The notes under the pieces: model-generated
Databases searched by the model: none
What the model saw: the letters and a program-made list of their open reading frames with translations, nothing else
What the model was told of the DNA's origin: nothing
Origin: Hyphomicrobiaceae bacterium
GTDB taxonomy: Bacteria > Pseudomonadota > Alphaproteobacteria > Rhizobiales > Hyphomicrobiaceae
Reading direction: 5' to 3'
Assembly (NCBI GenBank): GCA_021730785.1
Contig: JAKFWF010000042.1
Coordinates: forward strand, 1-64,000
DNA length: 64,000 bases
Made by a program: the position numbers and the translations under genes
Shown here: piece by piece, positions 1-8,274 of the stretch
Layout of the letters: every line of letters begins with the position of its first letter
Numbering within the stretch: position 1 is the first letter of the stretch

Positions 1-242
1 TCGATCCTCAAGCTGGGGCTCCCCGCCCCGTTACGCCTGTTCTCTCAACTGGTTACTGTCCATTCCGGGCGCCACCCTCGCGGCTCCTGCCCCCGCCTCA
101 GCGGGCTGTCGCGTAGCGACTTCGTGCCATGGCCCATTGCAGAACTGTCTGCGGTTTGTTCCTTTGACGGTCGGTAGTGAGGCGAAGCCGAAGCGTCCAG
201 CGCTGATCCGTTACTACTCGAAGCCGCTCGGCAAGCAGTGTC

Positions 243-599
243 TCACCGCAACGCTTCGAGGCCCCTGGTTTTGACCACGTGCAGCAGCTTCAAGGCCGTG
301 CCCGTCGGCCGACGGGCGCCGCGCTCCCACAGGCTGACCGTGGTCGTGCCGACGTTGAGGAAGCCGCCGAACACGGCCTGACTGACGCCGACGCGCTCCC
401 GCACCTTGACGATCTCGGCCGCCGTCATCGGCGGCACCTTGGGCAGAGCATCGCGCCCGAGCATGCGCATGGTGATTTGGCTCAACTCTTCGTCGCTCAC
501 AAGGCCCAGCCGGTGCTGCCCCTCGGTCATTTCCACGATTTCACGGCGCAGCCGTTCTCTGTCGGACAGCTCAGCCTTGCTCTTGATCTTCTTCGCCAC
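243..599 (-). CDS. HigA/XRE-type antitoxin with C-terminal helix-turn-helix
   Basis: A 118-residue DNA-binding protein of the type II antitoxin kind. The last third (about residues 60-112) is a helix-turn-helix with the pattern VSQAVFGGFL, then TTTVSLWERG, typical of HigA-like antitoxins that repress their own operon. The start is GTG at 599; the frame overlaps the end of the upstream toxin remnant (571-599), the usual coupled toxin-then-antitoxin order. The antitoxin reads intact although its toxin partner is frameshifted, so it may persist only as a repressor. A candidate promoter with a palindrome lies upstream of the toxin start (955-983). The family assignment is firm; exact partner specificity is unknown. 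Confidence 0.8.
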   Translation of the reverse strand: MAKKIKSKAELSDRERLRREIVEMTEGQHRLGLVSDEELSQITMRMLGRDALPKVPPMTAAEIVKVRERVGVSQAVFGGFLNVGTTTVSLWERGARRPTGTALKLLHVVKTRGLEALR

Positions 600-947
600 A
601 GTCCACCTCCTTCAATTCATCCGTCGTGATTGCGCGCTCGATGACCGCATCACTTGCCCCGAGCCAGACCGCCCCGCGTCGCGCCAGTGCTTCCAGCTCG
701 TCGGCATTGAGGTTCGCCTTACCGCTTTTTGCGAAGCCGAACAGAAACACCGCCCGTCGCTTCACCCGGTAGGCGATGATCGTGCGGTAGCTGCCCCGCT
801 TCCCCTGTCCCGGTCTGGCCACACGCTGTTTGACCAGCCCATGACCGCATCGCTCACCGCTTTGCATAGCGTCTTGTCGCTGATGCTTTCCTTGCACTGG
901 AACCGCACAAAGCCCTTCTCCTTGAATACCCGCACCGTATTCCCCAA
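571..947 (-). pseudogene. RelE/HigB-type toxin, frameshifted
   Basis: The remains of a RelE/ParE-superfamily toxin upstream of the antitoxin. The N-terminal piece (from ATG at 947, beginning MGNTVRVFKEKGF) continues to about 838 in one frame. The family-typical second half (VKQRVARPGQG, then RTIIAY, then AVFLFGFAK) continues to 571 in another frame. The join near 836-843 falls where family members, as I remember them, carry about ten more residues, so a small deletion that breaks the frame is likely. A sequencing error cannot explain the missing residues as well as the shift. The product should be inactive. Confidence 0.7.
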
Positions 948-954
948 TCGTCAA

Positions 955-983
955 ACTATAGCACAGTGCTCTATAGAACGCAA
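955..983 (-). promoter_or_regulatory. Candidate promoter and operator of the toxin-antitoxin operon
   Basis: Read on the minus strand, TTGCGT (978-983) is followed after 17 bp by TATAGT (955-960), a good sigma-70-like pair just upstream of the toxin ATG at 947. The spacer holds the perfect palindrome AGCAC-A-GTGCT (960-970), flanked by CTATAG on both sides. An operator between -35 and -10 is the usual place for autorepression by a HigA-like antitoxin; that function is inferred. Confidence 0.5.
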
Positions 984-992
984 ACGCATGTA

Positions 993-1253
993 CTATCCAC
1001 GCGTGCCCGCCAGCACAGCCAGGATGTGACCCAGGGCAGCCACCTGCATTGCTGACAACGGCTCAGCAAGACCAGCCCCGACTAACTCACCAACCGCCCC
1101 CGGCTCCAAACTCTCGCGCGTCAGGATGTGCGGCGACGGCTGCCAGCGCAGCCCAGCCTGGCCCATCTCAGGGAACCACACCGCCATGTGCACCGGCACC
1201 GCATTGTCGGCGATCCCGGCCGCCGCGAACAGATCGCGCAGCCGGAGCTTCAA
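993..1253 (-). CDS. Small protein of unknown function, possibly a gene fragment
   Basis: An 86-residue frame starting at TTG (1253), ending in an Ala/Leu-rich helix. I do not recognise a family. The same frame is open further upstream to a TAA near 1305 and reads sensibly there (RKRIAPFDQLKLRLRDLF), with no ATG, so this may be the C-terminal remnant of a larger gene. It lies between the toxin-antitoxin remnant and a transposase, an accessory setting that fits a broken gene. The composition looks coding, but function and start are unknown. Confidence 0.4.
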   Translation of the reverse strand: MKLRLRDLFAAAGIADNAVPVHMAVWFPEMGQAGLRWQPSPHILTRESLEPGAVGELVGAGLAEPLSAMQVAALGHILAVLAGTRG

Positions 1254-1437
1254 CTGATCGAATGGGGCAATGCGCTTGCGCTGCCCTGCGTTGATCGGAG
1301 ACGGTTACCGATCCTGATCGGCCTGGCGTTTCAGCATGCACCGTCCAAATCGGCAACTATTCCCGATTCCCGTGACACTTGCGGATGTTCTTTTTTTGTT
1401 CTTGCGTGTTTCGACACGCTGCTGCAAGTTGGTGTTC

Positions 1438-1956
1438 ATGCCTCGTACCGCTCGTGTCGTCATTCCTGGCCTGCCGCACCACGTGATCCAGCGCGGCAAC
1501 CGCCGCATGCCGACGTTCTTTAGCGATGACGACTATCGTGCATACCGGTCGCTGCTCGCGGAAGGCTGCCGGAATGCACACGTCCAGGTGGTGGCCTATT
1601 GCCTGATGCCTAATCAGGTCCATCTGGTTCTCGTGCCCTCCAGCACCAGCGGTTTGCGCGACGCGGTCGCCATAGCTCATCGCAAGTATGCTGCAGCGAT
1701 CAACGGCCGGCATGGCTGGCGCGGCCATCTGTGGCAGGAGCGATTCCACTCGTTGCCATTGCAGGAAGATCATATTTTGGCCGCCGTCAGGTACGTCGAA
1801 CTGGTGACAGCCCTACTGCCGCCGGCGTTCAAGCATGTCGGGCCGTGGGTGGAGTTTCTCGGCGCGGGAGCGATTTACGATCGCGACCGAGTTGCCGTAA
1901 GGATGGATCGCCATGTCGCGCCAGCGGCCACATCTGAAAGGCAAACCTCAGCATGA
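1438..1956 (+). CDS. REP-associated tyrosine transposase (RAYT/IS200-like), probably degenerate
   Basis: An IS200/RAYT-type Y1 transposase: the N-terminus RTARVVIPGLPHHVIQRGNR is the family signature, followed by YCLMPNQVHLVLVP. ATG at 1438 is chosen because family proteins begin a few residues before this motif. Two things are odd. First, the metal-binding HUH motif, normally H-V-H, reads Q-V-H: codon 60 is CAG at 1615-1617. Second, after RYVEL the C-terminal part no longer matches the family (normally NPVRA, then W.WSSA), and a W-SFSAR-like stretch appears in another frame, hinting at a frameshift near 1810. The end overlaps the start of the next gene by 4 bp. Likely immobile. Confidence 0.65.
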   Translation: MPRTARVVIPGLPHHVIQRGNRRMPTFFSDDDYRAYRSLLAEGCRNAHVQVVAYCLMPNQVHLVLVPSSTSGLRDAVAIAHRKYAAAINGRHGWRGHLWQERFHSLPLQEDHILAAVRYVELVTALLPPAFKHVGPWVEFLGAGAIYDRDRVAVRMDRHVAPAATSERQTSA

Positions 1957-2921
1957 AACGCGATCCACGCTTCCAGCCGGTCGATGCGGCGATCACGCCG
2001 CGGTTCTCCGGCATCTCGACCTTCATGCGCACACAACGCCATGACGTTTCGCCAGACGTCGACATCGCCCTCGTCGGTGTGCCCTTCGACATCGGCGTCA
2101 ACTACCGGGCGGGCGCGCGACAGGGGCCGTCGTCGGTGCGCGAAGCCTCCCGCCTGATCCGCCGCGTGCATCCGACCAGCGGCATCGCCCCCTACGACAA
2201 CTGCAACGTCGCCGATGTGGGCGATGCGCCGGTGAACCCGATCGACCTGATGAAAAGCATGGCCTCGATCGAGGCGTTCTATGCCGGCATCGCCAAGGCC
2301 GGCGCGCTTCCCCTGTCGATCGGCGGGGACCACACCGTGCCGCTTCCCATTCTGCGCGGCATCGTGAAGAAGGGCGGCCCCGTCGGCATCGTACAGTTCG
2401 ATGCCCACGCCGACACGCTCGACACCCTGGCGGATACCAAGATCAACCACGCCACCACCTTCCGCCGCGGCGTGGAGGAGGGCTTGATCGACCCCAAGCG
2501 CACGATCCAACTCGGCCTGCGCGGCAGCCGCTTCTCGTCGGACGACATCAAATGGGGCGAGGACCAGGGCTTCACCTGCATCACCTTCGACCAGTACGAG
2601 GAAATGGGCCGGGCGGCGGCCATCAAGGAGATTGCGCGTGTCACCGGCACCGGGCCGACTTACGTCACAATCGACATCGACGGGCTCGATCCGGCCTACT
2701 GCATCGGCACTGGCGTGCCGGAGATCGGCGGCTTTTCACCGCGCGACATGCAGGTCATGCTGCGCTCGCTGCAGGGCAAAAACCTGGTCGGCGCCGACAT
2801 CTGCGAAGTGGCCCCCTGCTACGATCCGACGGGCATGACCTCGGTGGTCGCCGCAAACCTGATGTTCGAGCTGCTGTGCGTGCTCGCCGATGCGCGGGCC
2901 AGCAGGCAAGCGAAGTCCTGA
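1953..2921 (+). CDS. Agmatinase/arginase-family ureohydrolase
   Basis: A 322-residue manganese ureohydrolase (SpeB-like), cleaving a guanidino compound to urea and an amine. The two-metal site is visible: GGDH, then DAHAD (about residue 150), and DIDGLDP (about residue 243), with GVPEIGGFSPRD following as in agmatinases. Substrate is not fixed by sequence; agmatine, guanidinobutyrate and guanidinopropionate enzymes share these motifs. The next gene, a class III aminotransferase, starts 15 bp downstream, suggesting an operon that first removes urea and then transaminates the amine or a related compound. The ribosome site before ATG 1953 is poor. Confidence 0.85.
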   Translation: MKRDPRFQPVDAAITPRFSGISTFMRTQRHDVSPDVDIALVGVPFDIGVNYRAGARQGPSSVREASRLIRRVHPTSGIAPYDNCNVADVGDAPVNPIDLMKSMASIEAFYAGIAKAGALPLSIGGDHTVPLPILRGIVKKGGPVGIVQFDAHADTLDTLADTKINHATTFRRGVEEGLIDPKRTIQLGLRGSRFSSDDIKWGEDQGFTCITFDQYEEMGRAAAIKEIARVTGTGPTYVTIDIDGLDPAYCIGTGVPEIGGFSPRDMQVMLRSLQGKNLVGADICEVAPCYDPTGMTSVVAANLMFELLCVLADARASRQAKS

Positions 2922-2936
2922 CAGGAGAGACGACCT

Positions 2937-4286
2937 ATGGCCCAGTCCCGTCTGAAGTCGAACACGGACCTCGGCTCGGCCGTCGCCGATGCGGAAGCGC
3001 GCTTCATTGCGTCGAACCCGAAGAGCCGCGCGCGGGCGGAAGTCGCGAAGGCGAGCATGCCGGGCGGCAACACGCGCACGGTCCTGCACTACGCGCCGTT
3101 CCCCGTCGCTTTCACGGGGGGCGAAGGTTGCCGCGTGACCGACATCGACGGCCACACCTATACGGACTTCCTCGGCGAATACACGGCGGGGCTCTACGGC
3201 CATTCGAACCCGAGGATCATGGCCACCCTGCGTACCGTGATCGACGGCGGCGTGACGCTCGGCGGCCCCAACGTCTATGAAGCCGAGCTCGCCCACCTGC
3301 TGTGCGAGCGCTTTGCCTCGATCGAACTGGTGCGCTTCTGCAATTCTGGCACCGAGGCCAACCTGTTCGCCATGGTGACGGCGCGCATGGTCACGAAGCG
3401 CAGCCACATCATGGTGATGAACGGCGGCTACCACGGCGGCGTGTTCTACTTCGGCCAGCACAAGCCGCCGATCAACGCGCCGTTCCCCTGGGTGATCGCG
3501 CGCTACAACGACATCGAGCGCACGCTGTCGCAGATCGAGGCGCACGCGCACGAGTTGGCCGCCGTCGTGGTCGAGCCGATGATGGGCGGCGGCGGTGCGA
3601 TTGCTGCCGACGCGGCGTTCCTGCAGGCGCTGCGGGAGGCGTGCACGCGCCACGGCATCGTGCTGATCTTCGACGAGGTGATGAGTTCGCGCCTGTCTTC
3701 CGGCGGCCTGCAGAAAAAGCACGGCATCACGCCCGATATGACCACGCTCGGCAAGTATCTGGGCGGCGGCATGAGCTTTGGCGCTTTTGGCGGCCGCCAC
3801 GACATCATGCAGCATTACGACCCCTATCGCACCGGGTCGGCGCCGCACGCCGGCACCTTCAACAACAACGTACTGTCGATGGCGGCCGGCATCGTCGGCC
3901 TGCGCGACATCTACACGGCCGAGGTGGCGGATACGTTCAATGCCGCGGCCGATGCCTTCCGCGACCGGTTGAACGCGATTGTGACGCGTCACGGCGTCAC
4001 GATGCAGGTCATGGGGGTAGGCTCGATCCTCGCGTTGCATTTCGTGGCGGGCGAGATCAAGCGCCCGGAGGACACCTGGGCCATGGACGCGACTGCTGAG
4101 CGCCGCAAGGCCGACCTGCACAAGCTGCTGCATCTCGACATGATGGAGATGGGCCAGTACTTCGCGCGGCGGGGCATGCTCTCGCTGTCGCTGCCGATGG
4201 GGCCGGCGGAGTTCGCAGCCTTCGAATCCGCCCTCGACGAATTCCTCACCGTCAGGGGACCGGTTTTGCGGGCAGCGGTGCAATGA
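2937..4286 (+). CDS. Class III PLP aminotransferase, glutamate-1-semialdehyde mutase-like
   Basis: A 449-residue fold-type I PLP enzyme. It shows CNSGTEAN (phosphate-binding loop), IFDEVMSSR (the Asp that contacts the pyridine nitrogen) and TLGKYLGGG with the Schiff-base lysine. MPGGNTRT near residue 42 is as in glutamate-1-semialdehyde aminomutase relatives, but hemL is normally a separate housekeeping gene, so this is more likely a catabolic aminotransferase. An AGGAGA-like ribosome site precedes ATG 2937. It follows the ureohydrolase by 15 bp and probably shares its transcript. Substrate unknown. Confidence 0.82.
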   Translation: MAQSRLKSNTDLGSAVADAEARFIASNPKSRARAEVAKASMPGGNTRTVLHYAPFPVAFTGGEGCRVTDIDGHTYTDFLGEYTAGLYGHSNPRIMATLRTVIDGGVTLGGPNVYEAELAHLLCERFASIELVRFCNSGTEANLFAMVTARMVTKRSHIMVMNGGYHGGVFYFGQHKPPINAPFPWVIARYNDIERTLSQIEAHAHELAAVVVEPMMGGGGAIAADAAFLQALREACTRHGIVLIFDEVMSSRLSSGGLQKKHGITPDMTTLGKYLGGGMSFGAFGGRHDIMQHYDPYRTGSAPHAGTFNNNVLSMAAGIVGLRDIYTAEVADTFNAAADAFRDRLNAIVTRHGVTMQVMGVGSILALHFVAGEIKRPEDTWAMDATAERRKADLHKLLHLDMMEMGQYFARRGMLSLSLPMGPAEFAAFESALDEFLTVRGPVLRAAVQ

Positions 4287-4293
4287 ATTGTCG

Positions 4294-4337
4294 GTAGGTT
4301 CGGTTAGACCGGCCCGCTTGCCGGTCGTAACCCAACA
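4294..4337 (+). repeat. Dispersed intergenic hairpin repeat, copy 1
   Basis: A 44-bp unit beginning GTAGGTTCGGTTAG and ending GTAACCCAACA, with a perfect 7-bp stem GACCGGC/GCCGGTC. It matches the inverted copy at 8730-8773 at about 41 of 44 positions. It lies between the convergent aminotransferase and hydrolase genes, where its hairpin could also act as a transcript end, although no T run follows. Confidence 0.75.
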
Positions 4338-4390
4338 CTCTTCAGGTGGTGCCAGCTAATACCGGCCAGCGGAACACATGACCCTTTTCC

Positions 4391-5236
4391 TTATCCGCCG
4401 GCCGAGCGGCCAAGGGCCGCCGGCGCGAGCGCGCCTACGCCACTCATCTCCGCCACGATGCCAAACAGCAGATCGATATCCTCGGGCCGGGACAGGCGGT
4501 GCTCGCCGTCGGGCACAGCGGTCACCCGCGTCCAGCCGCCGTCGAGAAAGCTCTCGAGGTCGAGCGTGTGTTCCCACGGCACGTCGGGATCGAGCAGGCC
4601 GTGGATCACATGCACCGGCCGACCTGGGTCCCAGGTCTGCCTTGCGAAAAGATGACTGCGTCCTTCCTCGATCAGCAGCCGGGTGATCGGGTAGGGCTCG
4701 CCATAGGCGCTCGGCCGATGCCACATGCCGGTGTCGAGCAGGGCTGCCTTCGCGCTTTCGGGGAAGTTCTTCCACATGAGCTCTTCCGTCATGTCCCAGG
4801 CCGGCGCGATGAGAACCAGTCCCTTGATTCGCACGGCCTCGGCCGGTGCAGTTGTCATCAGCCGGCGCAGCAGCAGGAGTGCCAGATAGCCGCCCATGCT
4901 GGAGCCGATGACGATCTGTGGCCCGCGTGTCAGCGTTGTGAATACGGCCGCCGTTTCCTCGAGCCAGCGGCCGATCGTGCCGTCCTCGAACGCGCCGCCG
5001 GAGACGCCATGGCCGGAGTAATCGAACCGCGTGCAGGCGAGGCCATGGCCGGCGGCCCATGCGGCCAGCGCCGATGCCTTCGTGCTCGCCATGTCGGACT
5101 TGAAGCCCGGCAGCCAGATCACGCCGGGTGCAGCGCCCGTGCCGTTGCCCTGGCCCTGGCCCACGAGCGCCGCGATGCGGCGCGCGCTGGCGCCCGTGCC
5201 GACGTCGATGAATTGCAGTTGTTGAACGTCAGGCAT
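4391..5236 (-). CDS. Alpha/beta hydrolase
   Basis: A 281-residue serine hydrolase of the alpha/beta fold. Visible motifs: WLPGFKSDM (oxyanion region), RFDYSGHG and the nucleophile elbow GSSMGG near residue 110; the acid and base are probably the Asp of GLLDPDVPW and the His of DGEHRLSR. ATG 5236 (MPDVQQL) is preferred; the frame stays open upstream but that part overlaps the divergent glycosyltransferase and does not look coding. The divergent gene starts only 30 bp away. Substrate unknown; the closest general group is the prolyl-oligopeptidase/thioesterase-like hydrolases. Confidence 0.75.
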   Translation of the reverse strand: MPDVQQLQFIDVGTGASARRIAALVGQGQGNGTGAAPGVIWLPGFKSDMASTKASALAAWAAGHGLACTRFDYSGHGVSGGAFEDGTIGRWLEETAAVFTTLTRGPQIVIGSSMGGYLALLLLRRLMTTAPAEAVRIKGLVLIAPAWDMTEELMWKNFPESAKAALLDTGMWHRPSAYGEPYPITRLLIEEGRSHLFARQTWDPGRPVHVIHGLLDPDVPWEHTLDLESFLDGGWTRVTAVPDGEHRLSRPEDIDLLFGIVAEMSGVGALAPAALGRSAGG

Positions 5237-5266
5237 ATGTAACGTGTCCCCCGGAGGCATCCGCCC

Positions 5267-6493
5267 TTGCAGCATCGGCCGACCATACTGCAAATCATTC
5301 CCCGTCTCGACACCGGCGGGGCGGAGCTGTCGGCGATCGAAATCACGGACGCCATTGTGCGTGGCGGCGGCCGGGCAATCGTGGCGACCGAGGGTGGCCG
5401 CATGGCTGACCGCATCACGGCGGCCGGCGGCGAACTGCTGATCATGGCGGCCGGCACCAAGAACCCAGCGCGCATGGCAACCAACGTGCGCCGCCTGCGC
5501 CTCGCAGTGCGGACCGAAGCGGTCGACCTGATCCACGCCCGCAGCCGTGCGCCGGCGTGGAGCGCGCTTGCGGCCGCTCGCCTCGAAGGCAAGCCGTTCG
5601 TGACCACCTATCACGGGGCCTACGCCGAGAAGGGACCGTTCAAGCGGCTCTACAACAGCGTGATGGCGCGCAGCGACATCGTCATCGCCAATTCGCACTA
5701 CACCAGCCGGCTGATCCAGAGCCGCTATGGCACGCCCGTCCGCAAGATCAGGGTCATTCATCGCGGCGTCGACGAAGCGCAGTTCGATCCCGCCAAGGTC
5801 ACGCCCGCGCGCATGGATGCCATGCGGCAGCGGGTGGGCGCGGTGAATGGCGAAAAGATCATCCTGCAGGCGGCGCGTCTGACCGGCTGGAAAGGCCAGG
5901 GCGTGCTGATCGAGTCAACCGGTATGCTGTCCAAGGATGGCCGGCTCGGATCGGCGATCGTGATCCTGGCCGGTGACGCCCAGGGCCGCGACGACCACGC
6001 CGCCGGCCTGCGGTCGAAGATCTCGGCCCTCGGCCTCGACGGTAAGGTGCGCCTGGTCGGCCATGTCGACGATATCCCGGCGCTGCTCAGCATCGCCCAC
6101 GTCGCCGTCGTCGCCTCGACCGAGCCGGAAGCGTTCGGCCGCAGCGTCACGGAGGCCGGCGCCATGGGCTGTCCGGCCATCGCGACCGACATCGGCGCGC
6201 CGCCGGAAACCGTGCTGGCCGGCCCGCGTGCCCACCCCGATCGGCGCACCGGCTGGCTGGTCGCACCCAGCGATGCGGCGGCCCTGGCCGACTGCCTGCA
6301 CGAGGCACTCTGCCTGCCAGCGGCGCAACGCACGCTGATGGGCGCCAGCGCCCGCGCCCACGTGCTCAAGCATTTCTCGCTGACCGCCATGAAGGCCGCG
6401 ACCATGCTGGTCTACGACGAACTGCTTGGCACACGCCTTGCGCCGGCGCTGGCGATCAACACTCTGGTGAGCGAAACTTCGACAGGCGCTTGA
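5267..6493 (+). CDS. GT4-family glycosyltransferase
   Basis: A 408-residue retaining glycosyltransferase with two Rossmann domains. The N-terminus has IIPRLDTGGAE (acceptor-domain start) and the C-terminal domain has EPEAFGRSVTEAGAMGCP, the E-x7-E nucleotide-sugar motif of GT4. It likely adds a sugar to a lipid or envelope polysaccharide on the cytoplasmic face. The start is TTG 5267, supported by GGAGG at 5253-5257 with 9-bp spacing. infC follows after 76 bp on the same strand. Donor and acceptor cannot be told. Confidence 0.85.
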   Translation: MQHRPTILQIIPRLDTGGAELSAIEITDAIVRGGGRAIVATEGGRMADRITAAGGELLIMAAGTKNPARMATNVRRLRLAVRTEAVDLIHARSRAPAWSALAAARLEGKPFVTTYHGAYAEKGPFKRLYNSVMARSDIVIANSHYTSRLIQSRYGTPVRKIRVIHRGVDEAQFDPAKVTPARMDAMRQRVGAVNGEKIILQAARLTGWKGQGVLIESTGMLSKDGRLGSAIVILAGDAQGRDDHAAGLRSKISALGLDGKVRLVGHVDDIPALLSIAHVAVVASTEPEAFGRSVTEAGAMGCPAIATDIGAPPETVLAGPRAHPDRRTGWLVAPSDAAALADCLHEALCLPAAQRTLMGASARAHVLKHFSLTAMKAATMLVYDELLGTRLAPALAINTLVSETSTGA

Positions 6494-6569
6494 CTTGCCG
6501 GCACACCTTGCGGATTGTCGCGGCGGATTGTCGCCCTGATCACGAATCCCCTGAAGCAACCCGAGGAGA

Positions 6570-7118
<549 letters not shown>

Positions 7119-7213
7119 GGGCTGGGGGTGGATTTGGCCAGTCCGAGATGGGCGGAATATGCAGTTGGAAACAAACTTCTGCATAGGACCTGTTGCTGAA
7201 GAAGGCGCACTCC

Positions 7214-7275
7214 AAACTCCCTTCCGGTTTCCCGGAATTCGGCGCGCGCTTGGCGCGGCGAATATCCGGGATCGT
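7214..7275 (+). repeat. Left terminal repeat of the GIY-YIG element
   Basis: Starts AAACTCCC and ends ATATCCGGGATCGT. It contains CGGTTTCCCGGAATT in common with the reverse complement of the right repeat, and CCCGGAATTCG/CGAATATCCGGG as imperfect arms of its own hairpin around a GCGC-rich centre. Confidence 0.8.
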
Positions 7276-7307
7276 CACCGGCCGCGGGGAAGCGTTACGC
7301 TGGCGCC

Positions 7308-7631
7308 ATGCAGATGCACAGCGAGAAAATTTTCTATGTCTACATGACCGCGAGCAAGCCGCGCGGCGTCATCTATAGCGGCATGACCAGTGATTTGTCG
7401 GGCCGCGCATGGGAACATCGCGAACGTGTGCTCGACGGTTTCACGAAGCGCTATTGGGTCGGCCGCCTCGTGTATTTCGAACCGCATGATGATGTCGATG
7501 CCGCACAACGGCGCGAATACCTTTTGAAGCGCTGGCGGCGAGATTGGAAGATCACGCTCATCGAGAAGAACAATCCAACATGGCGTGATCTATATCCAGA
7601 TGCGTTACGTCTCGACGGGTTTGCGCCGTAG
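7308..7631 (+). CDS. GIY-YIG nuclease family protein
   Basis: A 107-residue single-domain nuclease. The family core is present: FYVYM (residues 9-13), GVIYSG (20-25, the degenerate YIG), then SDLSGRAWEHR with the catalytic Arg at about 33, a central Glu in RREYLLKRW and the terminal NNPTWRDLY typical of small stand-alone GIY-YIG proteins. Such proteins cut DNA with one metal ion. ATG 7308 or 7314 can start it; no strong ribosome site is seen. It is flanked on both sides by long inverted repeats, which suggests it acts on, or moves, those palindromes. Confidence 0.88.
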   Translation: MQMHSEKIFYVYMTASKPRGVIYSGMTSDLSGRAWEHRERVLDGFTKRYWVGRLVYFEPHDDVDAAQRREYLLKRWRRDWKITLIEKNNPTWRDLYPDALRLDGFAP

Positions 7632-7660
7632 GCGATACGCGCGTTTGCAATCGGCGGGGG

Positions 7661-7731
7661 ACGATCCCGGATATTTGGCCAGCGCTGAACCGCGCTGCCC
7701 AAATTCCGGGAAACCGGAGGAAGGGGAGTTT
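7661..7731 (-). repeat. Right terminal repeat of the GIY-YIG element
   Basis: An inverted copy of 7214-7275, about 9 bp longer. It forms a long imperfect hairpin on its own: the arm CCCGGATATTTGG-CCAGCGC pairs with GCGCTG-CCCAAATTCCGGG around TGAACC. The stretch ATTTGGCCAG also occurs at 7134-7143 just after infC, perhaps a decayed further copy. Confidence 0.8.
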
Positions 7732-7832
7732 CGGCACGTGGCCCACAGCCGCCCTCACACGCCCCTGAATTCGAAGATTTGGCCGACGGTCGTCAAGGGC
7801 TAGCCCACCACCTCGCATTGCCGAAATCGCCG

Positions 7833-7860
7833 TTGCTACGGGGCCCCGCCTCCGCTATAC
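7833..7860 (+). promoter_or_regulatory. Candidate promoter for rpmI-rplT
   Basis: TTGCTA (7833-7838), a 16-bp spacer and CTATAC (7855-7860). It lies downstream of the inserted element and upstream of the leader hairpins, where a new promoter would be needed if read-through from infC is reduced. Moderate match only. Confidence 0.35.
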
Positions 7861-7870
7861 CCCTTCCCTT

Positions 7871-7926
7871 GAGCCGCCCGGCAGGGCATGCCGTGGCGGC
7901 TCTAAAATCGTTTGCACACACAAACG
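7871..7926 (+). promoter_or_regulatory. Two tandem hairpins in the rpmI leader
   Basis: The first hairpin has the perfect 8-bp arms GAGCCGCC (7871-7878) and GGCGGCTC (7895-7902), continued inward by CGGCA/TGCCG. The second has the perfect 6-bp arms CGTTTG (7909-7914) and CAAACG (7921-7926). In other bacteria ribosomal protein L20 binds structured RNA in this leader to repress rpmI-rplT; these hairpins are candidates for that role or for an attenuator. No U run follows. Confidence 0.45.
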
Positions 7927-8013
7927 GTCCAACCTCCGCGGCACACGAAAGTGAGCCGTTGCAAGGGGTTACGGCATATCGCCGTCGAATATCGACCATA
8001 CAGGAGCAACCAA

Positions 8014-8214
8014 ATGCCCAAGTTGAAGACCAAGAGCGGCGCCAAGAAGCGCTTCAAGATGACGGGTTCTGGCCACGTGAAGGCCGGCGCCCAGGGTAAA
8101 CGGCACGGCATGATCAAGCGGACGACGAAGTTCATCCGCTCGGCGCGCGGCACCATGGTGCTGAGCGACAGCGACGCCAAAATCGTCAAGAAGTACATGC
8201 CTTACGCAAGGTAG
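8014..8214 (+). CDS. rpmI: 50S ribosomal protein L35
   Basis: 66 residues, the expected length, starting [15 protein letters not shown] and very basic. It binds 23S rRNA in the large subunit. ATG 8014 follows AGGAG (8002-8006) with 7-bp spacing; a longer upstream reading is not needed. rplT follows after 60 bp, the universal order. The usual partner infC is about 0.9 kb upstream, beyond the GIY-YIG element. Confidence 0.97.
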   Translation: MPKLKTKSGAKKRFKMTGSGHVKAGAQGKRHGMIKRTTKFIRSARGTMVLSDSDAKIVKKYMPYAR

Positions 8215-8274
8215 GGCACTGTAATTCAACCGTAATCCGCCCCACACCCCACGTCATCGCAGGAGCATTCACCC

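Larger units (their letters stand above)
7214..7731 (+). mobile_element. Putative GIY-YIG element bounded by long inverted repeats
   Basis: A 518-bp unit made of one GIY-YIG nuclease gene and two terminal repeats (7214-7275 and 7661-7731) that are inverted copies of each other, each also able to fold into a hairpin. It sits between infC and rpmI, which are normally adjacent, so it looks like an insertion. The layout, with one small nuclease and REP-like palindromes at each end, resembles RAYT/REP units but with a different nuclease. No target-site duplication was identified. Mobility is inferred from structure only. Confidence 0.6.

Noticed and set aside
1-242. Possible gene end at the left edge
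   Set aside because: No frame with coding-like composition and no recognisable element was found.
2736-4283. A 515-codon open frame on the minus strand, opposite the aminotransferase
   Set aside because: It is antisense to a clear PLP enzyme, is rich in His/Arg/Ala as expected for a shadow frame, and shows no family motif.
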